DNA of 25,599 nt from Candidatus Woesearchaeota archaeon. Lineage in GTDB: Archaea; Nanobdellota; Nanobdellia; SCGC-AAA011-G17; GW2011-AR17. The position numbers and the translations under genes are program-made. Shown here piece by piece: positions 15,795-23,203 of this stretch. Position 1 is the first letter of the stretch; each line of letters opens with the position of its first letter. The notes under the pieces were generated by a model. That model was not told the DNA's origin and searched no databases. It saw only the letters and a list, made by a program, of their open reading frames with translations. The stretch is from positions 1-25,599 of the forward strand of contig JAGWAA010000009.1 of NCBI GenBank assembly GCA_018302165.1, given 5' to 3'.

Positions 15795-17132
15795 TTATTC
15801 TATGCTAATTATTTCACCATCTTTTAATACATGAACTGTTTTATTTCTAACATAACCCATTTCTTCAGCAAGATCTGCTAAGGGTGTTAATTTTGTAACA
15901 TCTCCTTGTGCTGGGATTATATGTTTGGGTTTTAGTAAATTGATTAAATCGTGGTGGTCTTCTCTAGCTAAATGGCCTGAGGTATGAATATCTTTGAATA
16001 AACGAACACCTTTTTGTTTTAATTTTGCTTCTAATGCAACTCGATTTGCAATATTGATTGGTGCAGGAATAACCTTACAAGAAAATATTACTTGATCTCG
16101 TGGTGAAAATTCATAGGGTAAATCTTTTGTTGCTAATCTTTGTAGTATAGATCTTGGTTCACCTTGATGACCTGTACAGATAATTAAATATTTAGAAGGA
16201 TTTTTTTGTATTTCAAAAAGTTTCTTTTTTATTTGGTCCGCATATTTTGTTATGAATGCATCTTTCCTGAAATTTACTAAACCTATATTTTCTGCAGCAG
16301 TAATATAACGGTCCATAGAACGACCCATAATTATTATTTTTCTGTTAAGTTTTTTTGCAAATTCAATTGTAGATTTAATTCTAGCAATATGTGAAGCGAA
16401 AGTTGTAACAATAATTAAATTATCTTTATTTTCTGTGCTTAACATTACATCTTTAAGCATTTCTTTTGCAATTAATTCGGAAGGAGTTTTCATTTCTTCA
16501 TGAGCATAAAGTGCATCACAAACAAGTAAAATTACTCCCTTCTCACCTAATTCTTTAAGATATTTATAGTCTGTTTTTGGGCCTATAATTGGACTATTAT
16601 CAAATTTAAAATCGTTACCATAAATAACTAGACCTAAAGGTGTATGAAGAATTCCTAAATTTGCCATAGGAGTTGAATGGGGCATAGGCATAAATTCTAA
16701 AGTTAGATTATTAGTTAGCTTTACATCATCATTACCATTTAAAACTTTTAATTTATTTTTTAGTTTTATTCCTTCATCTTTTAGAATACTTTTTAGAACT
16801 TCAATTGTGTAAGCAGAACCATAAATTGGACAATTAAATTCATCTGCCATATATGGGATTCCACCAATGTGATCTAAATGACAATGACATAAAACGATTG
16901 CTTTAACTAAAGGCTTCCACTCATTGATTACATGATCATTAGGAATTACTCTTAAATTAATTAATTCGTCCCTGGTTAAATTAGTTTTAACTGTTTCTTC
17001 ATCTTGTAAACGAATAACTTCAGGCAAATAAAAACCCATATCGAAAATAACAACTTCATTTCCTACTTTAACTGCGCACATGTTCATTCCAATCTCGGAA
17101 TAACCACCAATTGCACAAAATTCCATTTCCAT
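15795..17132 (-). CDS. rnj: Ribonuclease J (archaeal beta-CASP)
   Basis: 445 residues, the usual length for archaeal RNase J, a 5'-3' exonuclease acting in mRNA decay and rRNA processing. The metallo-beta-lactamase motif HCHLDHIGG (83-91) supplies the zinc ligands, with a further ligand in PHSTPMANLG (near 150) and Asp in YGNDFKFD (near 173). The beta-CASP half has TTFASHIARI (near 244), GRSMDRY (near 269), and the C-terminal TSGHLAREDH (near 386), where the last zinc His lies. ATG at 17132 has a TATA-like TATTTAAA at 17156-17163, overlapping the stop codon of the gene before it, so it may be leaderless as well as read through from DUF192. Confidence 0.95.
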   Translation of the reverse strand: MEMEFCAIGGYSEIGMNMCAVKVGNEVVIFDMGFYLPEVIRLQDEETVKTNLTRDELINLRVIPNDHVINEWKPLVKAIVLCHCHLDHIGGIPYMADEFNCPIYGSAYTIEVLKSILKDEGIKLKNKLKVLNGNDDVKLTNNLTLEFMPMPHSTPMANLGILHTPLGLVIYGNDFKFDNSPIIGPKTDYKYLKELGEKGVILLVCDALYAHEEMKTPSELIAKEMLKDVMLSTENKDNLIIVTTFASHIARIKSTIEFAKKLNRKIIIMGRSMDRYITAAENIGLVNFRKDAFITKYADQIKKKLFEIQKNPSKYLIICTGHQGEPRSILQRLATKDLPYEFSPRDQVIFSCKVIPAPINIANRVALEAKLKQKGVRLFKDIHTSGHLAREDHHDLINLLKPKHIIPAQGDVTKLTPLADLAEEMGYVRNKTVHVLKDGEIISIE

Positions 17133-17156
17133 TTTATTTTGATATTGAATATAAGT

Positions 17157-17489
17157 TTAAATATTTATCTTAAAGTCTATTTTTGTAATTTTCTTAATTG
17201 TATTTGAAGGGATTTCTAGAACATATTTAGCTTTAAACTTAGGTATATGGTGTTGGAAGGGTTTCATGGTTTTGATTTCTAGGATATTTTTATGTTTATC
17301 TAACCAGATTACATCAATGGAATTAAGCATGAAAAAAGTGTGGATACTTGTTTCTATTTTAGATTCTCTTCTTGAAACTAATAAAGCTGATTTTTTGTAT
17401 GTGAATAATAACCCTAAAGATCTAGTTAGGATGTTATTGCATAGTTTTGCTTGAATAATCTGATTATTTATTGTTATTGGAATAAGCAT
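17157..17489 (-). CDS. DUF192 family protein
   Basis: 110 residues. The family pattern is present: TRSLGLLF after the first strand, then IHTFFMLNSIDVIWLDKHK (about 50-68), and IPSNTIKK near the end. DUF192 proteins are small beta-barrel proteins, often secreted in other organisms; this one has no signal peptide. Their function is unknown. A TTTATTAA box at 17511-17518, 27 nt before the ATG, supports the start. It ends 24 nt before RNase J, and the two may share a transcript. Confidence 0.85.
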   Translation of the reverse strand: MLIPITINNQIIQAKLCNNILTRSLGLLFTYKKSALLVSRRESKIETSIHTFFMLNSIDVIWLDKHKNILEIKTMKPFQHHIPKFKAKYVLEIPSNTIKKITKIDFKINI

Positions 17490-17510
17490 GAATATGATTA
17501 GAAGTTTTGA

Positions 17511-17518
17511 TTAATAAA
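17511..17518 (-). promoter_or_regulatory. TATA box for DUF192 gene
   Basis: TTTATTAA is centred 26-27 nt before the ATG at 17489. It lies close to the divergent promoter of the HEPN-like gene. Confidence 0.45.
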
Positions 17519-17535
17519 GATTGAGTTCAGAAGTC

Positions 17536-17543
17536 TTTAAAAA
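17536..17543 (+). promoter_or_regulatory. TATA box for the HEPN-like gene
   Basis: TTTAAAAA is centred 26-27 nt before the ATG at 17566, implying a leaderless mRNA. Confidence 0.5.
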
Positions 17544-17565
17544 GTTAGAATCTTAATATGAAAAT

Positions 17566-18144
17566 ATGACTGTAAAACAATTGAGATTAAGTTTAGAAAG
17601 AGTTAGTGATATTCTGGTTGCTTTTGACATTGATGATAAAGAACTTCGTTTAGAATTGATTACTTTATTTGATAGGATGAAAAAAGAGAATGAAAAAGTT
17701 AAATATATTCGTGAAATGATAAATGTTGTTAAAGAGGTTAAAGAAAAAAATATAAAATTTTCATTATCTAAAATACCTGGAGATGTTAAGAATGATGTGC
17801 TTGCGGATTTATTTGAATTAGAGAAATGTTATGATGCGGGATGTTATAGGAGTTGTATAATTCTCTGTGGTAGATTATTAGAAGTAGGATTACATAGGAA
17901 ATATTTTGAAGCAACTGGGAATGATTTACTTGAAAAAAGTCCTGGAATAGGGTTGGGAAATTTAATTGCTAAGTTGAATGAGAAAAATATTTTAGTTGAT
18001 CCAGGTGTTATGCAACAAGTCCATTTAGTAAATAATGTTAGAATATTTTCTGTGCATAAAAAGAAAGAAACTTTTATTACATCTAAAAATCAGACTTCTG
18101 CCATAATTCTTTTTACCTTAGACACTTTAGAGAAACTTTTTTAA
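17566..18144 (+). CDS. HEPN-like (DUF4145-type) helical protein
   Basis: 192 residues, all helical, with a coiled-coil-like N-terminal half rich in Lys/Glu (1-65). The C-terminal half has the look of DUF4145/HEPN proteins: ELEKCYDAGCYRSCIILCGRLLE (about 84-106) followed by a GLGNLI turn and NNVRIFSVHKK (156-166). Arg159 and His164 match the HEPN Rx4H spacing, but the polar residue that usually follows the Arg is Ile, so nuclease activity is uncertain. No antitoxin-like partner (such as a nucleotidyltransferase) is adjacent. The next gene, a membrane hydrolase, starts 22 nt downstream. Start chosen from the TATA box. Confidence 0.6.
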   Translation: MTVKQLRLSLERVSDILVAFDIDDKELRLELITLFDRMKKENEKVKYIREMINVVKEVKEKNIKFSLSKIPGDVKNDVLADLFELEKCYDAGCYRSCIILCGRLLEVGLHRKYFEATGNDLLEKSPGIGLGNLIAKLNEKNILVDPGVMQQVHLVNNVRIFSVHKKKETFITSKNQTSAIILFTLDTLEKLF

Positions 18145-18166
18145 GGCTTAATAGTATGGGATAGTT

Positions 18167-18655
18167 ATGCCTGCTGCTGTAACTCATGTAATTGTTGCAA
18201 TTGTGATTGTAGATTTGTTTAGAAAATATGTTTTGAAAAAAAAGAATTTCCCGTTATATTTAATTTTGATTGTAGGTATTGCAGGGTTGTTACCAGATTT
18301 AGATATTTTATTTTATTGGATATTTAATCTCATTACTAGCGTTCAAATTTCTGAAGTGCATAGATTATTTTCACACACCCTACTAATCCCATTTATTGCT
18401 TTTGTTATTGCAGTTGGTGTTTGGACTTTTTGGACGAAGTTTGCACATATATTATTTGCTTTTAGTGCTGGTTATACTATCCATTTAGTTTTAGATTCAA
18501 CATTATCTGGGAAATTAGCTTTGCTTTATCCATTAACTACTATGCAATATGGATTGAATCTGATTCCGAATATTTTGCTAAGAATATTAAAGATTATGTT
18601 TAGATTGAGCAATCACCAGGAAGAATTTGGACGATATCATCGAGGGGATATTTAA
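18167..18655 (+). CDS. YdjM-type membrane-bound metal-dependent hydrolase
   Basis: 162 residues with about four membrane segments. The conserved polar residues of the family are all present: His7 near the N-terminus, PDLD (43-46) at the end of the second segment, HR (65-66) and SH (69-70), and HxxxD (106-110). They form a presumed metal site at the membrane. The substrate is unknown; DUF457/YdjM proteins resemble phospholipase-C-like hydrolases. A TTTTTTAA at 18137-18144, overlapping the previous stop, is centred about 27 nt before the ATG. The last 18 residues (after LKIMFRLS) overlap the 3' end of the convergent NFACT-R gene and may be a read-on past an older end. Confidence 0.85.
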   Translation: MPAAVTHVIVAIVIVDLFRKYVLKKKNFPLYLILIVGIAGLLPDLDILFYWIFNLITSVQISEVHRLFSHTLLIPFIAFVIAVGVWTFWTKFAHILFAFSAGYTIHLVLDSTLSGKLALLYPLTTMQYGLNLIPNILLRILKIMFRLSNHQEEFGRYHRGDI

Positions 18656-18875
18656 GGTTATACTTTTCCATTATTTTTTTCTGAATTAATTTTGCAGTAT
18701 CAGTTCGTTTACCTTCTTGTTTTAATTCAAAATCTTTTTTTACTGGGGAACATTCTAAATAATTATCTTTGTTTACACCAATGTAAAGTTTGATAACAGG
18801 AGTTTGATATTCTCTTTTTCCATAGATCATAAATGCACCCTTAGGTCCTCTGCAGTTCTTAAACCTTGATTCCAT
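18600..18875 (-). pseudogene. NFACT-R domain protein - C-terminal part, in a different frame
   Basis: The frame gives PKGAFMIYGKREYQ, the typical block just after the conserved GEYL of NFACT-R (DUF814) proteins. It continues through VIKLYIGV to a C-terminus ending DDIVQILPGDCSI, as the family does. The ATG at 18875 overlaps the N-terminal frame and is probably only the end of the real coding before the shift; real homology starts near 18842. Together with 18827-19303 it would make one protein of about 250 residues lacking about 19 residues at the join. It overlaps the convergent YdjM-type gene by 56 nt. Confidence 0.75.
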
Positions 18876-19303
18876 GCACGTGAAAATGATGCTGTTGCGA
18901 TTGATGCTTCTTCAATAGTTTGTTTTGAAATAGTTTTTCCTTCGGCTTTTATTACAAAAAAAGGAGAACCAACTAAATCGGTATGAAAAACTAAATCTCC
19001 TTCATCAATATGTTTTTTTATAATTATTTCGTTTGTTGTTGCATCTCTACCACCTATACAAAGAAAACCTTCTGAAGAAATAAACCAATGAAATTTCATG
19101 TACCATTTTTTTTCTGAAGGTTCAATATATTTATGTGGATTATGCCTTTTAATTTCTTTATTTTCAATCTCTTTAATTTTCTTTTTGGAAATTTCTATAG
19201 CTTTCTTTAATCCTTCTAATTTTAATTTTGCTTTTTTAGATTTTTCAAAATAAATATTTGCATTATCTTCTAATGATTTAGTTGTATCTAAACTTAATTG
19301 CAT
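18827..19303 (-). pseudogene. NFACT-R domain protein (Rqc2 C-terminal half), N-terminal part
   Basis: From MQLSLDTTKSLEDNANIYF the frame follows the archaeal NFACT protein from its second coiled-coil arm (Lys-rich, to about residue 60) into the NFACT-R domain: WYMKFHWFISSEGFLCIGGRDA, GDLVFHTDLVGSPFFVIKAEG and IEEASIATASFSRAWNQGL. It then runs out of frame (RTAEDLRVHL, stop). NFACT/Rqc2 proteins bind stalled large subunits and tRNA in ribosome rescue. I use the Met at 19301-19303 rather than 19354: family homology starts there, and TTATTTAAA at 19326-19334 is 27 nt upstream. The matching NFACT-N gene is at 24486-25529. Confidence 0.8.
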
Positions 19304-19325
19304 AGAATTAATAATCTTCAAAACG

Positions 19326-19334
19326 TTTAAATAA
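19326..19334 (-). promoter_or_regulatory. TATA box for NFACT-R
   Basis: TTATTTAAA is centred 27 nt before the Met at 19303 and is identical to the ferredoxin box at 21747-21755. It decides between two possible starts. Confidence 0.45.
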
Positions 19335-19391
19335 CTTTTGAACTTAGGAGCCATTTAGTAATCAAAATAACTGATTTTGTAATGAGAAAAC

Positions 19392-19399
19392 TATATAAT
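19392..19399 (+). promoter_or_regulatory. TATA box for taw1
   Basis: TATATAAT is centred about 28 nt before the ATG at 19424. Confidence 0.5.
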
Positions 19400-19423
19400 A
19401 AGGATATATATTTTTCATAGATT

Positions 19424-20485
19424 ATGTTCAGTAAAGAAGTAAAACAAGAATTGATTAAGCAGCAATATCGTATAGTTGGAAATCATTCAGTTGTAAAAAT
19501 TTGTGGTTGGACAAAAAAAAGTGTTAAGGGTGAGGGAAGTTGTTACAAACAAAAATTCTATGGAATACAAGCTCATCAATGTATGCAAATGTCTACTTGT
19601 TTATCTTGTGCTAATAGGTGTGTATTTTGTTGGAGAGGGTACAAAGCACCGGTTTCAGAAGAATGGCAAGGAGAAATTGATGATCCTATTGAAATTTTAG
19701 AAGGGTCATTAAAACAACAAAAAGGATTATTAAATGGATTTGGTGGTTTCAAAAAAATTGATAAAAAATTATTTAATGAATGTATGCAAGTTAAACATGC
19801 AGCTTTATCATTAACAGGAGAACCAATACTTTATCCGAGAATAAATGAATTAATTGATGAATTACATAAAAGAAAAATTTCTACTTTCTTAGTTACAAAT
19901 GCTCAATATCCTGAACAAATAAAAAATTTAGCTAAAGTCACCCAATTATATTTGAGCTTGGATGCTCCAAATCAAGAATTATTGAAAGAAATTGATTTAC
20001 CTTTATTTTTAAATTATTGGGAAAGATTAGAAAAAAGTTTAGAATATTTATCTAAAAGAAAAGAAAAAACATGTATCAGACTTTCAATGATTAAAGGTAT
20101 GAATATGTGTAATCCGGAAGAATATGCTGAATTGATAAAAAAAGGAGATCCCGATTTTATTGAATGCAAGGGGTATATGTTTGTTGGGAGTTCAAGACAA
20201 AGATTAACTTTAGAAAATATGCCTTTTCATGAGGATGTTGTTGATTTTAGTAATGAATTAATTAAATATCTACCCGATTATGAAGTTATTTCAGAGCATA
20301 TTAGTTCTAGAGCTGTATTAATTGCAAGAAAAATATTTAATCGAAATGGAAAATGGTTTATTGGTATTAATTTCGAAAAATTCTTTGCTGGAGAAGAAGA
20401 TTATTCTAAAGAAATAAAGGAGGTTGGATTGAGTGGAATTAAGACTCGAGACAAAATTAATGCAAAGTTTAACCCCGAATTATGA
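19424..20485 (+). CDS. taw1: tRNA 4-demethylwyosine synthase Taw1 (TYW1)
   Basis: 353 residues. A radical-SAM enzyme that condenses N1-methylguanosine-37 of tRNA-Phe with pyruvate to make the tricyclic wyosine core. The radical-SAM cluster motif CANRCVFC gives Cys62, Cys66 and Cys69. The second cluster typical of archaeal TYW1 is provided by Cys27, Cys40 and Cys53, with the same spacing as in the characterised archaeal enzymes. FCWRGYK follows, then the SLTGEPILYP block (about 129-138) and ECKGYMFVGSSRQRL (about 246-260). Length and content are complete. Wyosine at position 37 stabilises codon-anticodon pairing, which fits the translation-heavy surroundings. The 3' end overlaps the HAD gene. 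Confidence 0.96.
   Translation: MFSKEVKQELIKQQYRIVGNHSVVKICGWTKKSVKGEGSCYKQKFYGIQAHQCMQMSTCLSCANRCVFCWRGYKAPVSEEWQGEIDDPIEILEGSLKQQKGLLNGFGGFKKIDKKLFNECMQVKHAALSLTGEPILYPRINELIDELHKRKISTFLVTNAQYPEQIKNLAKVTQLYLSLDAPNQELLKEIDLPLFLNYWERLEKSLEYLSKRKEKTCIRLSMIKGMNMCNPEEYAELIKKGDPDFIECKGYMFVGSSRQRLTLENMPFHEDVVDFSNELIKYLPDYEVISEHISSRAVLIARKIFNRNGKWFIGINFEKFFAGEEDYSKEIKEVGLSGIKTRDKINAKFNPEL
20419..20423 (+). promoter_or_regulatory. Ribosome binding site deciding the HAD start
   Basis: AAAGGAGG inside the end of taw1 places GGAGG 9 nt before a GTG at 20433. This is one of only two strong sites seen; the other is before ftsZ with the same spacing. Confidence 0.55.
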
Positions 20486-20939
20486 ATTTGATGATGTAAC
20501 AAAAATTGATGAAAAAATATTTTTTAATAAAGAATTGATTATTTTTGATATTGATAATACTTTGTTTTATCCAGAAACCACTGAAATTAAGGATAATATT
20601 AAAGAATGGTTTTTGAAGATTAATAAAAAATATAGGTGTATTTGTTTTTCTAATAGTTTCACGATAGAAAAAAGAAGTAAGGAAATTATTCAAAAATTAG
20701 ATTGTGAACTATTTTTGAGTAGACATAAAAAACCTTCAAAAAAATTATTTAATGAGATTTTAGAAAAATATAATGTGGTTGCTGATAAGATAATTATTAT
20801 TGGTGATTTGAGGATTACAGATATATTCTTTGGTAATAGGTGTGGAGCAATTACGATTTTAGTAAAACCATTTGGAAAAGAATCTAGAAAAATAAGATTT
20901 TTTAGATTTTTAGAAAATTTAATAATAAAATTAATTTAA
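20433..20939 (+). CDS. HAD-family phosphatase (YqeG-like)
   Basis: 168 residues if started at GTG 20433, which has the ribosome binding site; ATG 20460 would give 159. The four HAD motifs are seen: FDIDNTLF (Asp39 nucleophile, Asp41), CFSNS (Ser73), KKPSKK (Lys100 region) and GDLRITDIFFGN (Asp125, Asp130). Without a large cap domain it resembles the YqeG/HAD-IIIA group. The substrate is unknown. It overlaps taw1 by 53 nt, so it is translated from the same mRNA, but nothing in the sequence ties it to wyosine synthesis. The last codons overlap the convergent superoxide dismutase gene by 9 nt. Confidence 0.85.
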   Translation: MELRLETKLMQSLTPNYEFDDVTKIDEKIFFNKELIIFDIDNTLFYPETTEIKDNIKEWFLKINKKYRCICFSNSFTIEKRSKEIIQKLDCELFLSRHKKPSKKLFNEILEKYNVVADKIIIIGDLRITDIFFGNRCGAITILVKPFGKESRKIRFFRFLENLIIKLI

Positions 20940-21500
20940 TCTTTTTTCAACAGCAGCCCAGTTAATATTCTTGAAAAAGGCTTCTATATAATCTACTTTT
21001 TTTAAGCCATAATCAATCATATAAGCATGTTCAAAAACATCCATTACCAAAATAATTTCACAATTTGATAACAAACCGACATCATGTTCATTAACCCATA
21101 TATTAAACAAATTATGTTTTTCTTTATCATAGACTAAAAGAATCCAACCAATACCTCGCATTGAACCGAGGGATTTAAAATGTTTTTCCCAATTTTCAAA
21201 AGAACCGAATGAATCTTTAAGCATTTTAGATGCTTTTGAATTGGGTTTTAAATTACTTATTCCTAAATTAGAGAAATATAATTCATGTAAACGCATTCCA
21301 TTAAATTCCCAAGCAAATCTTCTAGATAACTCTGCGAATTCTGGAGTTGAATTTTTATTTTCTAAAATAAGAGTATTTATTATTTCAAGAAGTTTGTTTG
21401 TATTAGTAACATAACCCTGATATAGAGTTAAGTGATTTTTTAATAATTGTTCAGAAAAATCAGGAATTTTCAATTCAAAACTTTTTGCTTCGAATTTCAT
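20931..21500 (-). CDS. sod: Fe/Mn superoxide dismutase
   Basis: 189 residues from the ATG at 21500, which overlaps the ferredoxin stop in an ATGA arrangement; a frame opening further upstream (21527) adds residues not typical of the family. It dismutates superoxide in the cytoplasm. Metal ligands: a His in LKNHLTLYQGYV (near 22), a His in MRLHELYFSNL (near 71), and Asp and His in MDVFEHAYMIDYG. Some usual aromatic residues differ (DVFEHAY rather than DVWEHAY), so metal preference cannot be read off. Coupling to a ferredoxin suggests protection of an anaerobic or oxygen-sensitive metabolism. Confidence 0.9.
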   Translation of the reverse strand: MKFEAKSFELKIPDFSEQLLKNHLTLYQGYVTNTNKLLEIINTLILENKNSTPEFAELSRRFAWEFNGMRLHELYFSNLGISNLKPNSKASKMLKDSFGSFENWEKHFKSLGSMRGIGWILLVYDKEKHNLFNIWVNEHDVGLLSNCEIILVMDVFEHAYMIDYGLKKVDYIEAFFKNINWAAVEKRLN

Positions 21501-21724
21501 TCTATATGGATACAAGTTACAGGGCATACATCAACTGCCTCTTTTGCATCGGTAATTAGATCTGTTTCAGTAATAAATGCATCTTTGCCTTTCCATTTGA
21601 TTTTATGGGAATTCTTAAGATGTGCTTTAGTTTCTCTCATTTCAAATAACTTTGGAGATGTTGATTCACATGCACCACAGCCAATACATTCGTCTTGAAC
21701 TTGTATTACTTTTATTTTCGTCAT
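21497..21724 (-). CDS. Ferredoxin, single 4Fe-4S cluster
   Basis: 75 residues. CIGCGAC (Cys13, 16, 19) and the late CP motif (Cys67-Pro68) supply four cluster ligands; Cys71 is an extra cysteine. The central part (about 20-60) is longer than in 2[4Fe-4S] ferredoxins and lacks a second CxxCxxC, so it is of the single-cluster type. It probably carries electrons in the cytoplasm; its partner is unknown. It is first in a two-gene operon with superoxide dismutase. TATA box TTATTTAAA at 21747-21755 lies exactly 27 nt before the ATG. Confidence 0.92.
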   Translation of the reverse strand: MTKIKVIQVQDECIGCGACESTSPKLFEMRETKAHLKNSHKIKWKGKDAFITETDLITDAKEAVDVCPVTCIHIE

Positions 21725-21746
21725 AATTGGTTTTGGGAATTAATGA

Positions 21747-21755
21747 TTTAAATAA
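21747..21755 (-). promoter_or_regulatory. TATA box for ferredoxin-sod
   Basis: TTATTTAAA is centred 27 nt before the ferredoxin ATG (leaderless). Confidence 0.5.
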
Positions 21756-21816
21756 CTTTTGGATGTAATGTCTAAAAGTGTATAATTTATAAAATAACTA
21801 CTATAAGAGCAAAAAG

Positions 21817-21824
21817 CTTTTTAA
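21817..21824 (+). promoter_or_regulatory. TATA-like box for the 82-residue gene
   Basis: CTTTTTAA is centred 26-27 nt before the ATG at 21847. Confidence 0.4.
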
Positions 21825-21846
21825 GTAAAAATGGGACTAGTTTTAG

Positions 21847-22095
21847 ATGCAAGTGAATTTGAATTTTGATACTGAAAAAGAAAATGTTGAAAATTTAAAA
21901 AAACTTGTTGAAGCGTTACAACAATTAATTGCTTCTAGGGAAGGAAAACAATTTCAATCAACACCAACTGTGACAATTCAAACACAAACACCACCTCAAA
22001 ATGTGCCTGATAGGACTGGTGGGGGATGTAGAGTTATTCCTTATGAGGATATGACTGGAAAAATGGCAAATATATTCTCCGGTAGAAGAATTTAA
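21847..22095 (+). CDS. Small protein of unknown function
   Basis: 82 residues, not recognised. The N-terminal 35 residues form a likely helix after a short strand (VNLNFDTEKENVENLKKLVE). A Gln/Thr/Pro-rich linker follows (about 38-55), then a Gly-rich GGGCRVIPYEDMTGK and a basic end (SGRRI). The linker and the charged helix suggest a small adaptor or nucleic-acid-associated protein, which is speculation. Start chosen from the TATA-like box with the local leaderless spacing. The stop overlaps the convergent uracil-DNA glycosylase stop by 4 nt. Confidence 0.7.
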   Translation: MQVNLNFDTEKENVENLKKLVEALQQLIASREGKQFQSTPTVTIQTQTPPQNVPDRTGGGCRVIPYEDMTGKMANIFSGRRI

Positions 22096-22652
22096 GATTT
22101 ATTTTTTATTAAAGAAGAAATTACTTTGAAATCCTCTAACATTTGATTAAAAAGTTCTGGATTTCTGCCGGAATATAAATAATTTGCAGGATGAATTACA
22201 GGAACCACTGAAATTTGATTATATTTGAAAATTTTACCATGTATTGAAGTTACGCCAGTTTTGTTTATGATACGATCAGTAGCAAAATTTCCTATTGTAA
22301 CAATAACTTCTGGTTGCATAATTGAAATTAGTAAATCTAATCTTTGACGACAATTTTCTACTTCATCTTTGTTAGGGTTTCGATTTTTTTCTGGACGACA
22401 AAGAATTGTGTTTGTTACAAAAATATCTTCTCTAGTTAAACCAACCCCATTTAGAAGTTGTGAAAGAATTTGTCCAGACATGCCACAAAAAGGAATTCCT
22501 TGTTTGTCTTCGTTAGCACCCGGAGCCTCACCAATAAACAAAATTTTGGACTTAGGATTTCCTGAACCAAAAACAACTTGACTTCTAGATTTGATTAATT
22601 CTGGACAATTTTGACATAGAGAATATTCTTGTTTTAATTCTTCAAAATCCAT
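22092..22652 (-). CDS. udg: Uracil-DNA glycosylase, family 4
   Basis: 186 residues, normal for family-4 UDGs, which remove uracil from DNA after cytosine deamination or misincorporation. Four Cys for a 4Fe-4S cluster are at 13, 16, 85 and 101. Motif A is GEAPGANED (41-49) and motif B the HPAN loop (154-157). TNTILCRP and VVPVIHPA are typical. It fits beside the dCMP-deaminase-like gene, as that reaction supplies dUMP. TATA box at 22675-22683, 27 nt before ATG. Confidence 0.94.
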   Translation of the reverse strand: MDFEELKQEYSLCQNCPELIKSRSQVVFGSGNPKSKILFIGEAPGANEDKQGIPFCGMSGQILSQLLNGVGLTREDIFVTNTILCRPEKNRNPNKDEVENCRQRLDLLISIMQPEVIVTIGNFATDRIINKTGVTSIHGKIFKYNQISVVPVIHPANYLYSGRNPELFNQMLEDFKVISSLIKNKS

Positions 22653-22674
22653 TATTTTATTAATTATTCTGGGA

Positions 22675-22683
22675 TTTATATAA
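22675..22683 (-). promoter_or_regulatory. TATA box for udg
   Basis: TTATATAAA is centred 27 nt before the udg ATG, almost back to back with the divergent box of the deaminase gene. Confidence 0.5.
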
Positions 22684-22693
22684 TTTAGTAAGG

Positions 22694-22701
22694 TTTATTA
22701 A
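22694..22701 (+). promoter_or_regulatory. TATA box for the deaminase gene
   Basis: TTTATTAA is centred 26-27 nt before ATG 22724. This favours that ATG over the TTG at 22703. Confidence 0.5.
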
Positions 22702-22723
22702 TTTGAATTTAAAAAATATTTTT

Positions 22724-23203
22724 ATGAGATATTTAGAAGGAAATGAAATAGTTATAGCTAATTCTTCTTTTTTATTATGTAAACAAGAAGCTATTAAATC
22801 TCCATGTTTAAGAGCAAAATCTGGAAGTGTTATTGTTAAAAGTGGTGTACTTATTGGAAGAGGATTTAATGGACCACCTAATGGGATAACATTAGAAAGA
22901 TGTCTTAAGGATGAACTTCCCAAGGATTTTAAATCGGATAATACTTGCTGTGTACATGCAGAACAAAGGGCAATTATTAATGCTTTAAGAAATAATCCTT
23001 TAGATTTATTAGGATCAAGATTATATTTTTTGAGATTAGATTTAGATAATCAGATGCAATTTGCTGGTAAGCCTTATTGTACAATTTGTTCGAAATTAGC
23101 ATTAGATGTTGGGATTAAAGAATTTGTTTTATGGCATAAAGATGGAATTGCAGTATATGATACTCAAGAATATAATGAATTATCTTTTGCTTTCAGAAGA
23201 TAA
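22724..23203 (+). CDS. dCMP/cytidine deaminase family protein
   Basis: 159 residues from the ATG at 22724. The zinc site is HAE (78-80; His78 ligand, Glu80 proton shuttle) with PYCTIC (Cys119 and Cys122). The spacing and the RAKSGSVIVKSGVLIGRGFNG opening (about 30-50, in two strands) match the ComE/dCMP deaminase group. It would convert dCMP to dUMP for thymidylate synthesis. The segment between strand 2 and HAE (about 50-75) has several Cys (60, 75, 76) and may bind a second zinc, as in some dCMP deaminases. It converges on the PUA-like gene with a 24-nt overlap. Confidence 0.88.
   Translation: MRYLEGNEIVIANSSFLLCKQEAIKSPCLRAKSGSVIVKSGVLIGRGFNGPPNGITLERCLKDELPKDFKSDNTCCVHAEQRAIINALRNNPLDLLGSRLYFLRLDLDNQMQFAGKPYCTICSKLALDVGIKEFVLWHKDGIAVYDTQEYNELSFAFRR

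Noticed and set aside
19304..19354. Longer NFACT-R start at 19354
   Set aside because: The extra 17 residues do not match the family, and the TATA box at 19326-19334 would lie inside the coding sequence.
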